The notes: generated by a model from the letters alone, not told the origin. Shown: positions 26,073 through 33,509, numbered from the stretch's first letter. The stretch: 64,000 nt of DNA from Pediococcus pentosaceus (GCF_001437285.1 NZ_JQBF01000001.1:186001-250000); one strand, 5' to 3'. Numbers and translations are program-made.

Positions 26073-26588
26073 ATGACAATCGATATTCAAAAAGTACAAG
26101 TTGAAGAAGTAGAAGCGTTACAAAAGATAAGTATTGAGACTTTTGGCGATACTTTTGGCGCAGATAACAGTTCTGAAGATCTAGACCAATACTATCAAAA
26201 AGCATACAATTTCAAACAGCTAACTTCAGAAATTACTAATGATGCATCCTACTTCTTTTTTGCTAAGCAAGCTGATCAGCTTGTAGGGTATTTAAAAGTC
26301 AACATAGATGAAGCCCAGTCAGAAAAAATGGGGCCCGACACTTTGGAAGTTGAGCGGATTTACGTGCGTCAGCAATTTAAACGTTTGGGAATTGGTTCTA
26401 GATTAATGCAACAGGCACTTAAGGTTGCACAAGAAAACCACAAACGTAAAATTTGGTTAGGCGTTTGGGAGCATAACGAAGCTGCTAAGAAATTTTACCA
26501 AACTCAAGGTTTTAACCAAGTTGGAGAACATGTTTTTCAATTAGGTAATGATTTGCAACGTGATTTAATTATGCTAAAAGATATTTAA
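26073..26588 (+). CDS. GNAT-family acetyltransferase cotranscribed with MarR
   Basis: This 171-residue GNAT protein has the acetyl-CoA motif VERIYVRQQFKRLGIGSRLM (about 90-109; QFKRLGIG is the pyrophosphate loop) and a typical C-terminal IWLGVWEHNEAAKKFYQTQGF region. It resembles spermidine/protein-alanine acetyltransferases of lactobacilli (PaiA-like), but the substrate is not certain. GAGGTAA precedes the ATG. Lies downstream of marR and before a terminator. Confidence 0.85.
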   Translation: MTIDIQKVQVEEVEALQKISIETFGDTFGADNSSEDLDQYYQKAYNFKQLTSEITNDASYFFFAKQADQLVGYLKVNIDEAQSEKMGPDTLEVERIYVRQQFKRLGIGSRLMQQALKVAQENHKRKIWLGVWEHNEAAKKFYQTQGFNQVGEHVFQLGNDLQRDLIMLKDI

Positions 26589-26593
26589 TGGAG

Positions 26594-26621
26594 AAGCCCC
26601 CTAAAATGGATGGGCTTTTTT
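26594..26621 (+). terminator. terminator after the GNAT gene
   Basis: AAGCCC (26594-26599) pairs with GGGCTT (26612-26617), followed by T. Confidence 0.7.
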
Positions 26622-26645
26622 GTTTGGAATAAACTGGTGATAAAT

Positions 26646-26673
26646 TAAAAAAACTAGCAAATTAATGCTAGTT
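26646..26673 (-). terminator. terminator of the minus-strand deformylase gene
   Basis: A perfect AACTAGCA/TGCTAGTT stem (26652-26659, 26666-26673) is followed on the minus strand by a T run. Confidence 0.8.
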
Positions 26674-26681
26674 CTCCGAAA

Positions 26682-27092
26682 CTAAATAATAATTCCATCA
26701 CAATGATCAACTTCATGTTGAATAATTTGGGCGATGAATTCTTTAAATTTTTGGGTATGTTTTTTAAATTCTAAATCAAGATACTGAACTTCGATTTCGT
26801 CGTAACGAGTGGTGGAACGTTCACCGGTTAATGACAGGCAGCCTTCTTCAGTGGTATATGGATTACCCTTTTTGAGAATGACAGGATTGATCATGGGGAC
26901 GTTCATCATTCCCATAGTGACAACGATGATTCTTTTATGAACGCCAATCATGTTAGCGGCCATTCCCACGCAACGTTCGCTATTGGTTTTTAAAGTATCC
27001 ATCAAATCCATTACTACGGATAAATCTTGTTTGGTAGCGGGAATTGACGTTTGAGATAAAATTTGTTGATCATGAATTACACTCTTAATCAT
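26682..27092 (-). CDS. peptide deformylase-like protein, motif I variant
   Basis: The start at 27092 is chosen because AAGGAG lies just upstream; a longer in-frame extension has no ribosome site. The 136-residue protein has deformylase motif 2, EGCLS (83-87, zinc-ligand cysteine), and motif 3, HEVDH (126-130, zinc histidines and catalytic glutamate). Motif 1, normally GLAAxQIG, reads GMAANMIG (43-50): the catalytic glutamine is methionine. Family members remove the formyl group from nascent proteins; this short variant may have altered or reduced activity and could be a second copy beside a canonical def elsewhere. Confidence 0.85.
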   Translation of the reverse strand: MIKSVIHDQQILSQTSIPATKQDLSVVMDLMDTLKTNSERCVGMAANMIGVHKRIIVVTMGMMNVPMINPVILKKGNPYTTEEGCLSLTGERSTTRYDEIEVQYLDLEFKKHTQKFKEFIAQIIQHEVDHCDGIII

Positions 27093-27185
27093 GTTGAACT
27101 CCTTAATTAATTTATAACACCATTTTACCATTTTTAGAACCTTGACATTCAAAGGCTAGGCAAGTAGCATGAATGTAAATAAATC

Positions 27186-27280
27186 GAGTCGCTTTAAATC
27201 GATCCAGAGAGATTGATAAGCTAGCGAATACACCGCAAACTAGGTGCTGGTTAGCATACCTAGACCTTGCGGTGTTTTTT
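27186..27280 (+). promoter_or_regulatory. PyrR-binding attenuator in the pyrF leader
   Basis: ATCCAGAGAGATTG (27210-27223 region) inside a stem formed by CGCT and AGC...GCG (27186-27227) matches the PyrR binding loop known from Bacillus pyr leaders. It is followed by a strong terminator: ACACCGCAA (27230-27238) with TTGCGGTGT (27267-27275), an inner CTAGGT/ACCTAG stem and a T run. With UMP high, PyrR should stabilise the first stem and favour termination before pyrF. Confidence 0.85.
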
Positions 27281-27311
27281 GATGTTAAGAGCGGTTCAGA
27301 ATGGAGTTTTT

Positions 27312-28022
27312 ATGGAAAAACCAGTTATGATTGCGCTAGATTTTAAGGATCGGGGAGAACTTAACCAATTCTTGGAGCAATTTCCGGAACATTTGAAGTT
27401 AACCATTAAATTGGGAATGGAACTTTTCTACGGAATGGGTCCCGAAATCGTTCGAGATATGCGTCAAAAAGGGCATGACATCTTTCTTGATTTAAAATTG
27501 AACGATATTCCTAATACGGTAGAAAAAGCAATGATACAATTAGGTCGAATGGGGGTTCAATACACAACAATCCATGCGATGGGTGGTTCTGATATGATTC
27601 GAGCGGCTAAACGAGGATTGGTTGTTGGAGCTAGAGAAGTAGACTTACCAACGCCTAAACTATTAGCAGTAACGGAATTAACTTCTATTTCAGAAAAGCA
27701 ACTAAGTGAAGAACAGAATGTTAGTTTACCAATGGCAGATCAAGTACTTAGCCTAGCAAAATTGACTAGTACGGCTGGCGGAGATGGTGTAATTTGTTCT
27801 CCAAACGAAGTTAGTTATTTAAAACCCCAACTTCCAGAAGATTTTCTGTTTGTGACACCTGGAATTCGACCTGCCGGAGCAGCAAAGGGTGATCAAAAAC
27901 GGACGATGACTCCTGCGGAAGCTGCCAAAGCAGGAAGCTCAGCTATTGTGGTAGGTAGACCAATTACTCAATCTGAGGACCCGGTTGTGGCGTACCAAGC
28001 AATTTTAAGTGAATTTAACTAA
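27312..28022 (+). CDS. pyrF: orotidine 5'-phosphate decarboxylase PyrF
   Basis: PyrF makes UMP from OMP, the last step of pyrimidine synthesis. ATG 27312 is chosen over an upstream in-frame ATG (27267), which lies inside the terminator; GGAG precedes it. The 236-residue barrel has IALDF near the N-terminus, the catalytic DLKLNDIPNTV (Lys and Asp pair, about 60-70) and the phosphate loop TPGIRPAGAAKGDQKR plus IVVGRPI. It stands alone here, not next to other pyr genes, but keeps its own PyrR attenuator. Confidence 0.95.
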   Translation: MEKPVMIALDFKDRGELNQFLEQFPEHLKLTIKLGMELFYGMGPEIVRDMRQKGHDIFLDLKLNDIPNTVEKAMIQLGRMGVQYTTIHAMGGSDMIRAAKRGLVVGAREVDLPTPKLLAVTELTSISEKQLSEEQNVSLPMADQVLSLAKLTSTAGGDGVICSPNEVSYLKPQLPEDFLFVTPGIRPAGAAKGDQKRTMTPAEAAKAGSSAIVVGRPITQSEDPVVAYQAILSEFN

Positions 28023-28086
28023 AAAAATCGGCGTTGTCAAAACTTTTGAAATTAAGCTCAAAAGTTAATTGACCGCCGATTTTTTA
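28021..28086 (+). terminator. bidirectional terminator between pyrF and the HAD gene
   Basis: AAAATCGGCG and an inner GTCAA-ACTTTTGA arm pair with TCAAAAGT and TTGAC-GCCGATTTTTT, a long hairpin with A and T flanks. Confidence 0.85.
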
Positions 28087-28902
28087 TAATAGTTTTTCTA
28101 GGGTGTCTAATACACCATCATGTTCATTATCATATCGAGTTAAATGGTTAGCTACTGCTTTGACCTTAGAAAAGGCATTTTGAATAGCATATCCATTAGG
28201 AGTCATTTGTAACATTCGTAAGTCATTTTCGTTGTCACCAAAAGTCACCAATTCATCTGCGTTTACGTTATATCTTTGCATTAAATGCTGAAGTGCAGTT
28301 GATTTATCTACGTGACTGAAACCGATTAGTTCAGTATTGAACCCCGAGCTTAAACTCCCCAACGTAGGATCTAGAAGACTTCGTAAACGCTCAATTTTTT
28401 GATTGATATTAGGACTATCTTCAAAGCTAAGAGCAATTTTGACAATCGGATCTTCAATTCCGCTCTTAGTAAAATGATTAATATCATCGACAGTTTGAAT
28501 TTCTTTGTAAAAATTTTTGATGAAATTCATAACGTCTGGAGTAGTATTTGTATCTACATATGAACTATTTAAGCCACAAATATTAATTAAGATCTCATCT
28601 GGACCAAAAGCTTGGTTAATCGAATCTAATGTGTCTTGAAGAAGTCTTGGAGAGATTTGTTGCACATCGATTAATTCGTTGCCGGAATAGATGATGGAGC
28701 CATTTTGGGAGATGAAATCCATCTGCTCAGCTTGAGGTTCAAACAGCGCTTGAAGGCGCTCATGTTGAGAACCACTAGCGGCGACGAAGTGAATATTTTG
28801 GCGTTGCATTTCTTGAAAAATTTCACTAAAACGTTGTTTATTGTATTGATTTTGGTTGTCAAGGAAGGTTTGATCCATATCCGTAGCAATCATTTTTATC
28901 AC
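28084..28902 (-). CDS. Cof-type HAD-superfamily phosphatase
   Basis: The likely start is the GTG at 28902, with AGGTGA five bases upstream; an ATG at 28893 is also possible. The protein of about 272 residues has HAD motif I DMDQTFLD (nucleophile and general acid aspartates), a SGSQHERL motif II region with a type IIB cap, and motif III/IV FGDNENDLRML. Cof-type HAD enzymes dephosphorylate sugar phosphates, FMN or pyridoxal phosphate; the substrate is not predictable. Confidence 0.85.
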   Translation of the reverse strand: MIKMIATDMDQTFLDNQNQYNKQRFSEIFQEMQRQNIHFVAASGSQHERLQALFEPQAEQMDFISQNGSIIYSGNELIDVQQISPRLLQDTLDSINQAFGPDEILINICGLNSSYVDTNTTPDVMNFIKNFYKEIQTVDDINHFTKSGIEDPIVKIALSFEDSPNINQKIERLRSLLDPTLGSLSSGFNTELIGFSHVDKSTALQHLMQRYNVNADELVTFGDNENDLRMLQMTPNGYAIQNAFSKVKAVANHLTRYDNEHDGVLDTLEKLL

Positions 28903-28962
28903 TATAGTCACCTAATTTCTAAAAGTTATATAATAAGTTTAAAACAAAATAGTTAAAATAGT

Positions 28963-28992
28963 AAGTGCTTACAATATTTCGAGCACTTTTTT
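28963..28992 (+). terminator. terminator-like hairpin before a 39-residue gene
   Basis: AAGTGCT (28963-28969) pairs with AGCACTT (28982-28988), followed by TTTT. TATAAT lies at 28929-28934 upstream, so this may be an attenuator rather than the end of a gene. Confidence 0.45.
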
Positions 28993-29011
28993 AATAATTG
29001 GAGGAAAGATA

Positions 29012-29131
29012 ATGCGTAAGAACGAAAAAGGTAGTGGGGTTTTAGAAATTGTCGGTGGCGTACTTAATTTGGCAGGCGGAGCTCTAATTATGGCTGCCGG
29101 AATTGTTAAATTAGCTAGTAAAACCAAGTAA
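29012..29131 (+). CDS. 39-residue glycine/alanine-rich membrane peptide, unknown
   Basis: ATG 29012 follows a strong GGAGGAAAG site. The peptide begins MRKNEKGSGV, has one hydrophobic segment (about 11-34, rich in Gly, Ala, Leu, Val) and a basic end (KLASKTK). It is likely a single-pass membrane peptide or a small toxin-like or bacteriocin-like product; there is no leader with a GG cleavage site. The terminator-like hairpin before it and a terminator after it (29211-29237) suggest an independent transcript. Not recognised. Confidence 0.55.
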   Translation: MRKNEKGSGVLEIVGGVLNLAGGALIMAAGIVKLASKTK

Positions 29132-29210
29132 AATATCGTTTGGTAAATAAAATCAGCTTATTTTTCAAGAAAAAATTTATTTTAGTGAATTAAATCGAGT
29201 TCTAACCGAA

Positions 29211-29237
29211 AAGCCCAGCATAGCGTGGGCTTTTTTT
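29211..29237 (+). terminator. terminator after the 39-residue gene
   Basis: AAGCCCA (29211-29217) pairs with TGGGCTT (29226-29232), followed by T. Confidence 0.85.
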
Positions 29238-29397
29238 GCTATTTTGAAAAAAGAAATCGCTACCTCAAATCGTATATTTTATGAAAATGATAAGCATATT
29301 CTTTGATATGCAATCTGACAACATGATATCCTAATGGTGAACCAGTAAGCAATAGCGTTTATTGGTTATCAGCATAAACTGAAAGGAGTTGTTTTAT

Positions 29398-29652
29398 ATG
29401 TTTGGATGGTTATGGTCATTAATTATAGGTGGTATTATCGGTGCCATCGCAGGAGCACTAACTAGTCGTGATTTACCGGCTGGCTGGATTGGCAATATTG
29501 TTGCTGGACTTGTCGGTGCTTGGTTAGGACAAAGCCTATTGGGAACATGGGGACCTTCCTTAGCAGGTATGGCGCTCGTTCCGTCAATTATCGGAGCAGT
29601 TATCTTAGTTGTAATTGTATCTGTTATCTTCGGAATGCGTAAGAAGGGATAG
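29398..29652 (+). CDS. GlsB/YeaQ/YmgE-family stress membrane protein
   Basis: ATG 29398 follows AAAGGAG by ten bases; an upstream in-frame TTG (29389) is less likely. The 84-residue protein has three hydrophobic segments, GWLWSLIIGGIIGAIAG, a GWIGNIVAGLVGAWLG repeat-like glycine region and a basic C-terminus, as in transglycosylase-associated GlsB proteins. It is first in a stress operon with amaP and Asp23 genes and probably acts in envelope stress. Confidence 0.88.
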   Translation: MFGWLWSLIIGGIIGAIAGALTSRDLPAGWIGNIVAGLVGAWLGQSLLGTWGPSLAGMALVPSIIGAVILVVIVSVIFGMRKKG

Positions 29653-29662
29653 AGGTGATTAC

Positions 29663-30208
29663 ATGAGTCGAACCAGTAAGATTTTATTGAGTTTGATGGC
29701 AGTAATTACCCTGATTCAAACGGTTTGGTTCGTTTCAAGTGAAATGTTCATTCCTTATCTTACCGACTTTTTTGAATCGATGAGAACCACAAATAGCCGC
29801 CTTACAGAAGTTGTTGCAATTGTATTCGGGGTTATTGTCGCTCTGTTTGCACTAGTCATGTTAATTATTGCACTATCTAGTCGAACTAGCGAGAAAGATT
29901 TGAAATTGCAAGGCGGAAGAGGCAAATTGACCATTCCTAAGAAGTCGATGGAACAAATTGTTGATAAGTCAATTGCTGAGAATCATCAAGTGGGTAATAT
30001 TCAAACCAAAGTACGTGTCCGTGGAAATGATCGGATCCAAGCTCAAGTAAGCGTGGAAGATATATCGGATGGGAACTATGATGTGAATGCCAAAGAGATT
30101 CAAGAAACTGTTCAAGATAGTATTCAAAGACATTTAGGAATGAAGAGCCATGTTAAGGTTCAAATCATTCCGCGTAAGCAGTCCAGTAAGTCACTGAAAG
30201 TCATATAG
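29663..30208 (+). CDS. amaP: alkaline shock membrane anchor protein AmaP
   Basis: ATG 29663 follows GAGGTGATT; a longer in-frame start would overlap the previous gene. The 181-residue protein has two N-terminal helices (about 6-24 and 48-75) and a cytoplasmic Asp23-like domain (85-175), the AmaP layout. In staphylococci AmaP anchors Asp23 to the membrane. It sits between glsB and the DUF2273 gene, and two Asp23 genes follow. Confidence 0.88.
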   Translation: MSRTSKILLSLMAVITLIQTVWFVSSEMFIPYLTDFFESMRTTNSRLTEVVAIVFGVIVALFALVMLIIALSSRTSEKDLKLQGGRGKLTIPKKSMEQIVDKSIAENHQVGNIQTKVRVRGNDRIQAQVSVEDISDGNYDVNAKEIQETVQDSIQRHLGMKSHVKVQIIPRKQSSKSLKVI

Positions 30209-30224
30209 GAAGGCGGGATTTTAG

Positions 30225-30422
30225 ATGAGTAGCGAATTGTTAGGAGCTTTAGTTGCGATGATTCTCGGAATTGTCTGGGTCTCGATCGGATTTGGCAGCG
30301 CAGTGTTGGTCGGAGTGCTTGGAATCCTTGGATACCTAGGTGCCAGATATGGTAAGTCAGTTTTATCACAGGCAATTTCAGAACTAATGGCAGCTTTGAA
30401 CATTGATCGTAAGAAGAACTAG
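30225..30422 (+). CDS. DUF2273 small membrane protein
   Basis: The 65-residue protein has two glycine-rich membrane helices (ALVAMILGIVWVSIGFG and VLVGVLGILGYLGARYG) and a basic tail (DRKKN), as expected for DUF2273, which is regularly found between amaP and asp23. It may help anchor the Asp23 complex. GAAGGCGGGATT precedes the ATG. Confidence 0.85.
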   Translation: MSSELLGALVAMILGIVWVSIGFGSAVLVGVLGILGYLGARYGKSVLSQAISELMAALNIDRKKN

Positions 30423-30434
30423 GGGGGACGTTTA

Positions 30435-30563
30435 ATGGCAAAGAAAGTGGATCGTAATAAACCTTTAAAATCATTACTTGGAATGATGGTTGTTTCAAGT
30501 TTATGGTTTGCATGGAAAAATCGTCGTAAGATTCAGGAGGTGCTAAACCATGGACAATCCTAG
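30435..30563 (+). CDS. 42-residue membrane peptide in the Asp23 operon, unknown
   Basis: ATG 30435 follows AGGGGGGACG, and the frame ends at TAG 30561-30563, overlapping the next Asp23 gene's start (30550) by 14 bases. The peptide has a basic N-terminus (MAKKVDRNKPLK), one hydrophobic segment (about 13-26) and a basic end (KNRRKIQEV). The close fit into the operon with a strong ribosome site makes it a real gene. It contains the GGAGG ribosome site of asp23, so translation of the two is linked. Confidence 0.6.
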   Translation: MAKKVDRNKPLKSLLGMMVVSSLWFAWKNRRKIQEVLNHGQS

Positions 30564-30966
30564 AATTGCACAAGCAAGCTTAACCTTTGATGAAGGGGTT
30601 ATCGAAAAAATTGCGGGTCTAGCTTCGAGAAAAGTTGACGGAATTCTTTCCTTTGACGGCGGACTATTTGATAGTTTGACAGATAAGTTAAGAAGTAAAG
30701 TAGATCCAACTCAAGGAATCACTGCTGAAGTTGGGGAAAAGCAGGTGGCACTTGAGATGAATGCAACTGTTGAGTATGGCTATGATATTCGTGAAATTTT
30801 CACTCAAGTTTGTGATGTAGTTAGCGAAGAAGTGGAACGTCTAACTGGTTTGAAGGTTGTGGAGCTCGATTTTCACGTAAACAATGTTTTAAGTAAAAAA
30901 CAGTGGAAAGAACAAAATAACCGCAAACCAAATTCTGATTTAGAACCTAAGCCAGAAGCTAAATAA
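30550..30966 (+). CDS. Asp23/Gls24-family envelope stress protein, first copy
   Basis: This 138-residue protein is a typical Asp23/Gls24 domain: ASLTFDEGVIEKIAGLASRKVDG at the N-terminus, a central EVGEKQVALEMNATVEYG beta region and EVERLTGLKVVELDFHVNNVL near the C-terminus. It forms cytoplasmic filaments or layers at the membrane through AmaP and is induced by envelope or alkaline stress in relatives. AGGAGG ribosome site lies within the preceding 42-residue gene. Confidence 0.92.
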   Translation: MDNPRIAQASLTFDEGVIEKIAGLASRKVDGILSFDGGLFDSLTDKLRSKVDPTQGITAEVGEKQVALEMNATVEYGYDIREIFTQVCDVVSEEVERLTGLKVVELDFHVNNVLSKKQWKEQNNRKPNSDLEPKPEAK

Positions 30967-30998
30967 GCTTCGAAAATTTTGAAGGGAGATCTATAACT

Positions 30999-31409
30999 AT
31001 GGATAAAGTAGCACAACCAGAAACAAAACTAACATTTGATGATGAAGTATTAGCTAAAATTGCTGGAAAAACAGCAAGCAACGTTGATGGGGTACTTTCA
31101 TTAGAAGGTAATATTTTTGAAAAAGTGACTGATCGAATTTCTAAAGGCGATGATCCTACAACTGGTGTTAATGTAGATATCGACGACGAAAATCAAAAAG
31201 TTTCATTGAAGATGGATGCTTTACTAGAATATGGTAAGAATGCACAATCCATTTTCGATAAAATGGTAACAAAAATCACTGCGGCAGTGAACGAGATGAC
31301 CAACATGGAAGTCGCTGAGATTAAACTCAACGTCAAAGATGTGTTAACTCGCGAAGAGTGGGCAGATCGCACAAAGGACGACAAGAAACATGAGGATAAA
31401 AAACACTAA
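30999..31409 (+). CDS. Asp23/Gls24-family envelope stress protein, second copy
   Basis: The 136-residue protein is a paralogue of the previous one (TKLTFDDEVLAKIAGKTASNVDGVLS start, TNMEVAEIKLNVKDVLTREEW near the end), with a charged lysine/histidine/aspartate tail (DDKKHEDKKH). The pair may form mixed assemblies. AAGGGAGA ribosome site. It ends the stress operon before a strong terminator. Confidence 0.92.
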   Translation: MDKVAQPETKLTFDDEVLAKIAGKTASNVDGVLSLEGNIFEKVTDRISKGDDPTTGVNVDIDDENQKVSLKMDALLEYGKNAQSIFDKMVTKITAAVNEMTNMEVAEIKLNVKDVLTREEWADRTKDDKKHEDKKH

Positions 31410-31414
31410 ACCTT

Positions 31415-31452
31415 AAAAGACCATGACAATTAACAATGTCATGGTCTTTTTT
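31415..31452 (+). terminator. stress operon terminator
   Basis: AAAAGACCATGACA (31415-31428) pairs with TGTCATGGTCTTTT (31437-31450), followed by T. Confidence 0.92.
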
Positions 31453-31499
31453 GATGCCTAATTATTAAGAATTGCTGGGATATATTTGTCTTAGTGAAA

Positions 31500-31664
31500 T
31501 CATTCCCACATTCTTCCGTCTAATTCTCTTTGAGTTTGGTCGATTCTTTTCGATTGTTCCCGAACAAAGTCTTTTAATCCTAGATAAAAGGACTGTTCTC
31601 GATAGTCTGAAGCAGATTGACGGAGCTGTTCAATTTGTTCAATTAACCATTTTTGATCATCCAT
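31500..31664 (-). CDS. 54-residue charged helical protein, unknown
   Basis: The ATG at 31664 shares a base with the TGA of the reductase gene upstream, and GGAGGATG lies six bases before it. The product begins MDDQKWLIEQIEQLRQ, is highly charged and glutamine-rich, with heptad-like spacing over most of its length, and ends RMWE. It is probably a soluble coiled-coil helix. No family recognised. The tight coupling and ribosome site make it credible. Confidence 0.6.
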   Translation of the reverse strand: MDDQKWLIEQIEQLRQSASDYREQSFYLGLKDFVREQSKRIDQTQRELDGRMWE

Positions 31665-32347
31665 CACACATCCTCCTCTTTTTTCATTTCAATCAAATTC
31701 CATTGTAAATCGTCGAGTTCATCCTGACGCTCTTTAATAGTGAATAAAATCTGTTGAAGTTGCTCAGAATGTGATGGATGTTGATCAATCCGTTTTTGTA
31801 GTTCTGCCTCAAACCAAGCGGCCTGGTCTTTAAAGTGACCTCCACCAACGTTCGTAGTGTATTGCTGGTAAGCAACCAACAAGCGTTGTTGGGCATCAGG
31901 TTCTAGGTATAAAAACTGGTGGACGGCCAATATTGGGAGATACATCATCTTAGTTTTGTTGGCAAATGCTTCAAAAGGACGCATTAATTCTGATATGGTG
32001 AATTTTTCGGCTGCCCCAGCTTGGAAAGCATTCCCATTGTCTCCAGTCGAAACCACAATTCCTAGTTCTTTACCTTCCAAAGCATATTGATGACCAGCGG
32101 CAAATTTAGTGGTCATAACGGTGTCCATCCATTGCTTCAGTAATGCGGGAGCGCTATACCAGTACAACGGAAATTCTAGAATAATGCGATCATTTTGGAG
32201 TAATAAAGATTGTTCTTGTTCGACGTTAAAATCTGTAGCTAAGGGATGCCAAGTTACATTTGAAAAATTCTCGATAGCCGCTTTAAAAAAGGGCTGAGTA
32301 TTAGACCTTGCAAGTTCTGGATGTGCGACGATAATCAAAGTTTGCAT
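31664..32347 (-). CDS. NAD(P)H-dependent flavin oxidoreductase (KefF/MdaB-like)
   Basis: The 227-residue flavodoxin-fold protein begins TLIIVAHPELARSNTQPFF, the FMN-phosphate loop of NQO1/KefF-type quinone reductases, and has a second flavin loop EFPLYWYSAPALLKQWMD (about 77-94). It should reduce quinones or other electrophiles with NAD(P)H. It is third in the minus-strand operon after the small synthetase and an unknown gene, with three bases between stop and start, and the next gene overlaps by one base. Confidence 0.88.
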   Translation of the reverse strand: MQTLIIVAHPELARSNTQPFFKAAIENFSNVTWHPLATDFNVEQEQSLLLQNDRIILEFPLYWYSAPALLKQWMDTVMTTKFAAGHQYALEGKELGIVVSTGDNGNAFQAGAAEKFTISELMRPFEAFANKTKMMYLPILAVHQFLYLEPDAQQRLLVAYQQYTTNVGGGHFKDQAAWFEAELQKRIDQHPSHSEQLQQILFTIKERQDELDDLQWNLIEMKKEEDV

Positions 32348-32350
32348 GCA

Positions 32351-32662
32351 CTAAACTGCCTCCTCTTTAAATTTTTTGATAGCTATTTCCAGCATTTCAT
32401 CTGAAATAAATTCCTTAGTAAAGCGTTCTAAAGGAACAAAATTATGGCGATTTTTAAAGCTTAATTTAGTTGCGCCCACGATTGCCACTAGTAAATTGTT
32501 CTCGGTTAAAAATAATTGACCGAGCTTCAGAAACTTTCCTTTAGTGTGTTTGCCATTCCGCCAGACATGGATTTTAATTTCAGTATTAAATATGTAATGA
32601 CCGGAATTATCAAGCTTGATTGGGACTCCATAAAAACACGTGACGGGATATTTATCCTTCAT
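32351..32662 (-). CDS. 103-residue protein translationally coupled to the (p)ppGpp synthetase, unknown
   Basis: ATG 32662 lies inside the last codons of the synthetase gene (AAAGATGAAGGATAA, the synthetase's own end), which gives an overlap of 11 bases. The product starts MKDKYPVTCFYGVPIKLD and is basic, with mostly beta strands (HYIFNTEIKIHVW, KFLKLGQLFLTENNLL) and a helical C-terminus (SDEMLEIAIKKFKEE). It is not recognised. Coupling suggests it works with the synthetase or is regulated with it. Confidence 0.65.
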   Translation of the reverse strand: MKDKYPVTCFYGVPIKLDNSGHYIFNTEIKIHVWRNGKHTKGKFLKLGQLFLTENNLLVAIVGATKLSFKNRHNFVPLERFTKEFISDEMLEIAIKKFKEEAV

Positions 32663-33362
32663 CTTTAAACACCCGTGGGTCAGATAATTCACGATAAATA
32701 TTTTGCATGTTTGATTCAATCTTAAAAATTTCATTAGCATCTTCGACTAACTGATTTTCAAAATGTTCTACTTTTTCGTCAGCAACGTTGGTCTTATAGC
32801 GAAGCTTATGCTCTAAACTGGCCCACATATCCATACCAACGGTCCGAATCTGTATTTCAACAGGAGTGTTTACCGGACCAGTAGACAAAAATACGGGCAC
32901 ACTAACTACTAGATGAACACTGCGATAACCACTAGGTTTAGGATTTTTGATGTAATCTTTAGTTTTAATGAGTGTAATATCGCTTTGAGAAAGCAGATTT
33001 TTTTGGATAGTGTAAACATCGCTAATATAGTTAGTAACAACGCGAATCCCGCCAATATCAAAGATGTTTTGTTTAATAGACTCGATATCACGGTCTAAAT
33101 GTTTTTTCTCTGCCTTATTAAAAAGAGAGGTTATAGTTTTCATTCTTTGTTCCATATGATGAATGGGATTATGGTCATATTCTCCTCGATATTCACCATC
33201 CAAGTTTTCAAGCTTGGTTCCAATCTCATTTACGGCGGACTGACAAAGTCGATAGTAACGTACTAAGTTGCTAAACTCTTGAACGTGTTCAGATCCAATT
33301 ACACGCGTGAGTTCTTTATTGATACCTTCGTTATTAAACATATTGCTGCGTTCTAAAATCAT
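32652..33362 (-). CDS. small alarmone synthetase (RelP/YwaC-like)
   Basis: The 236-residue protein is a single-domain (p)ppGpp synthetase without hydrolase, TGS or ACT domains. Motifs: HNPIHHMEQRMKTI, DIGGIRVV (metal-binding aspartate region), IKNPKPSGYRSVHLVV (G-loop and catalytic segment) and MDMWASLEHKLRY. It transfers pyrophosphate from ATP to GDP or GTP. The motifs resemble B. subtilis YwaC (RelP) more than RelQ, but an N-terminal extension of about 30 residues is present. AAGGAG precedes the ATG. First gene of the minus-strand operon. Confidence 0.9.
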   Translation of the reverse strand: MILERSNMFNNEGINKELTRVIGSEHVQEFSNLVRYYRLCQSAVNEIGTKLENLDGEYRGEYDHNPIHHMEQRMKTITSLFNKAEKKHLDRDIESIKQNIFDIGGIRVVTNYISDVYTIQKNLLSQSDITLIKTKDYIKNPKPSGYRSVHLVVSVPVFLSTGPVNTPVEIQIRTVGMDMWASLEHKLRYKTNVADEKVEHFENQLVEDANEIFKIESNMQNIYRELSDPRVFKDEG

Positions 33363-33440
33363 TTGATCGTTCTCCTTGGTTTGTACATATAATTCATTAT
33401 ACGAGAATTTTATTTTTATTAAACTTTTTAGGCTTTATTC

Positions 33441-33469
33441 TTGTGATTGTAATCGCTTTCTACTATGCT
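33441..33469 (+). promoter_or_regulatory. dhaKLM promoter with CcpA (cre) site
   Basis: TTGTGA (33441-33446) and TATGCT (33464-33469) are 17 bases apart. Between them TGTAATCGCTTTCT (33448-33461) matches 13 of 14 positions of the cre consensus TGWAANCGNTNWCA, so glucose should repress the operon. Confidence 0.7.
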
Positions 33470-33509
33470 TTAATTGTACGAAAAAAGTTACCGAGGGGGA
33501 AATGTTTTC

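Noticed and set aside
31472-31708. Plus-strand open frame of 78 codons
   Set aside because: No ribosome site, and a credible minus-strand gene (31500-31664) with strong ribosome site lies opposite.
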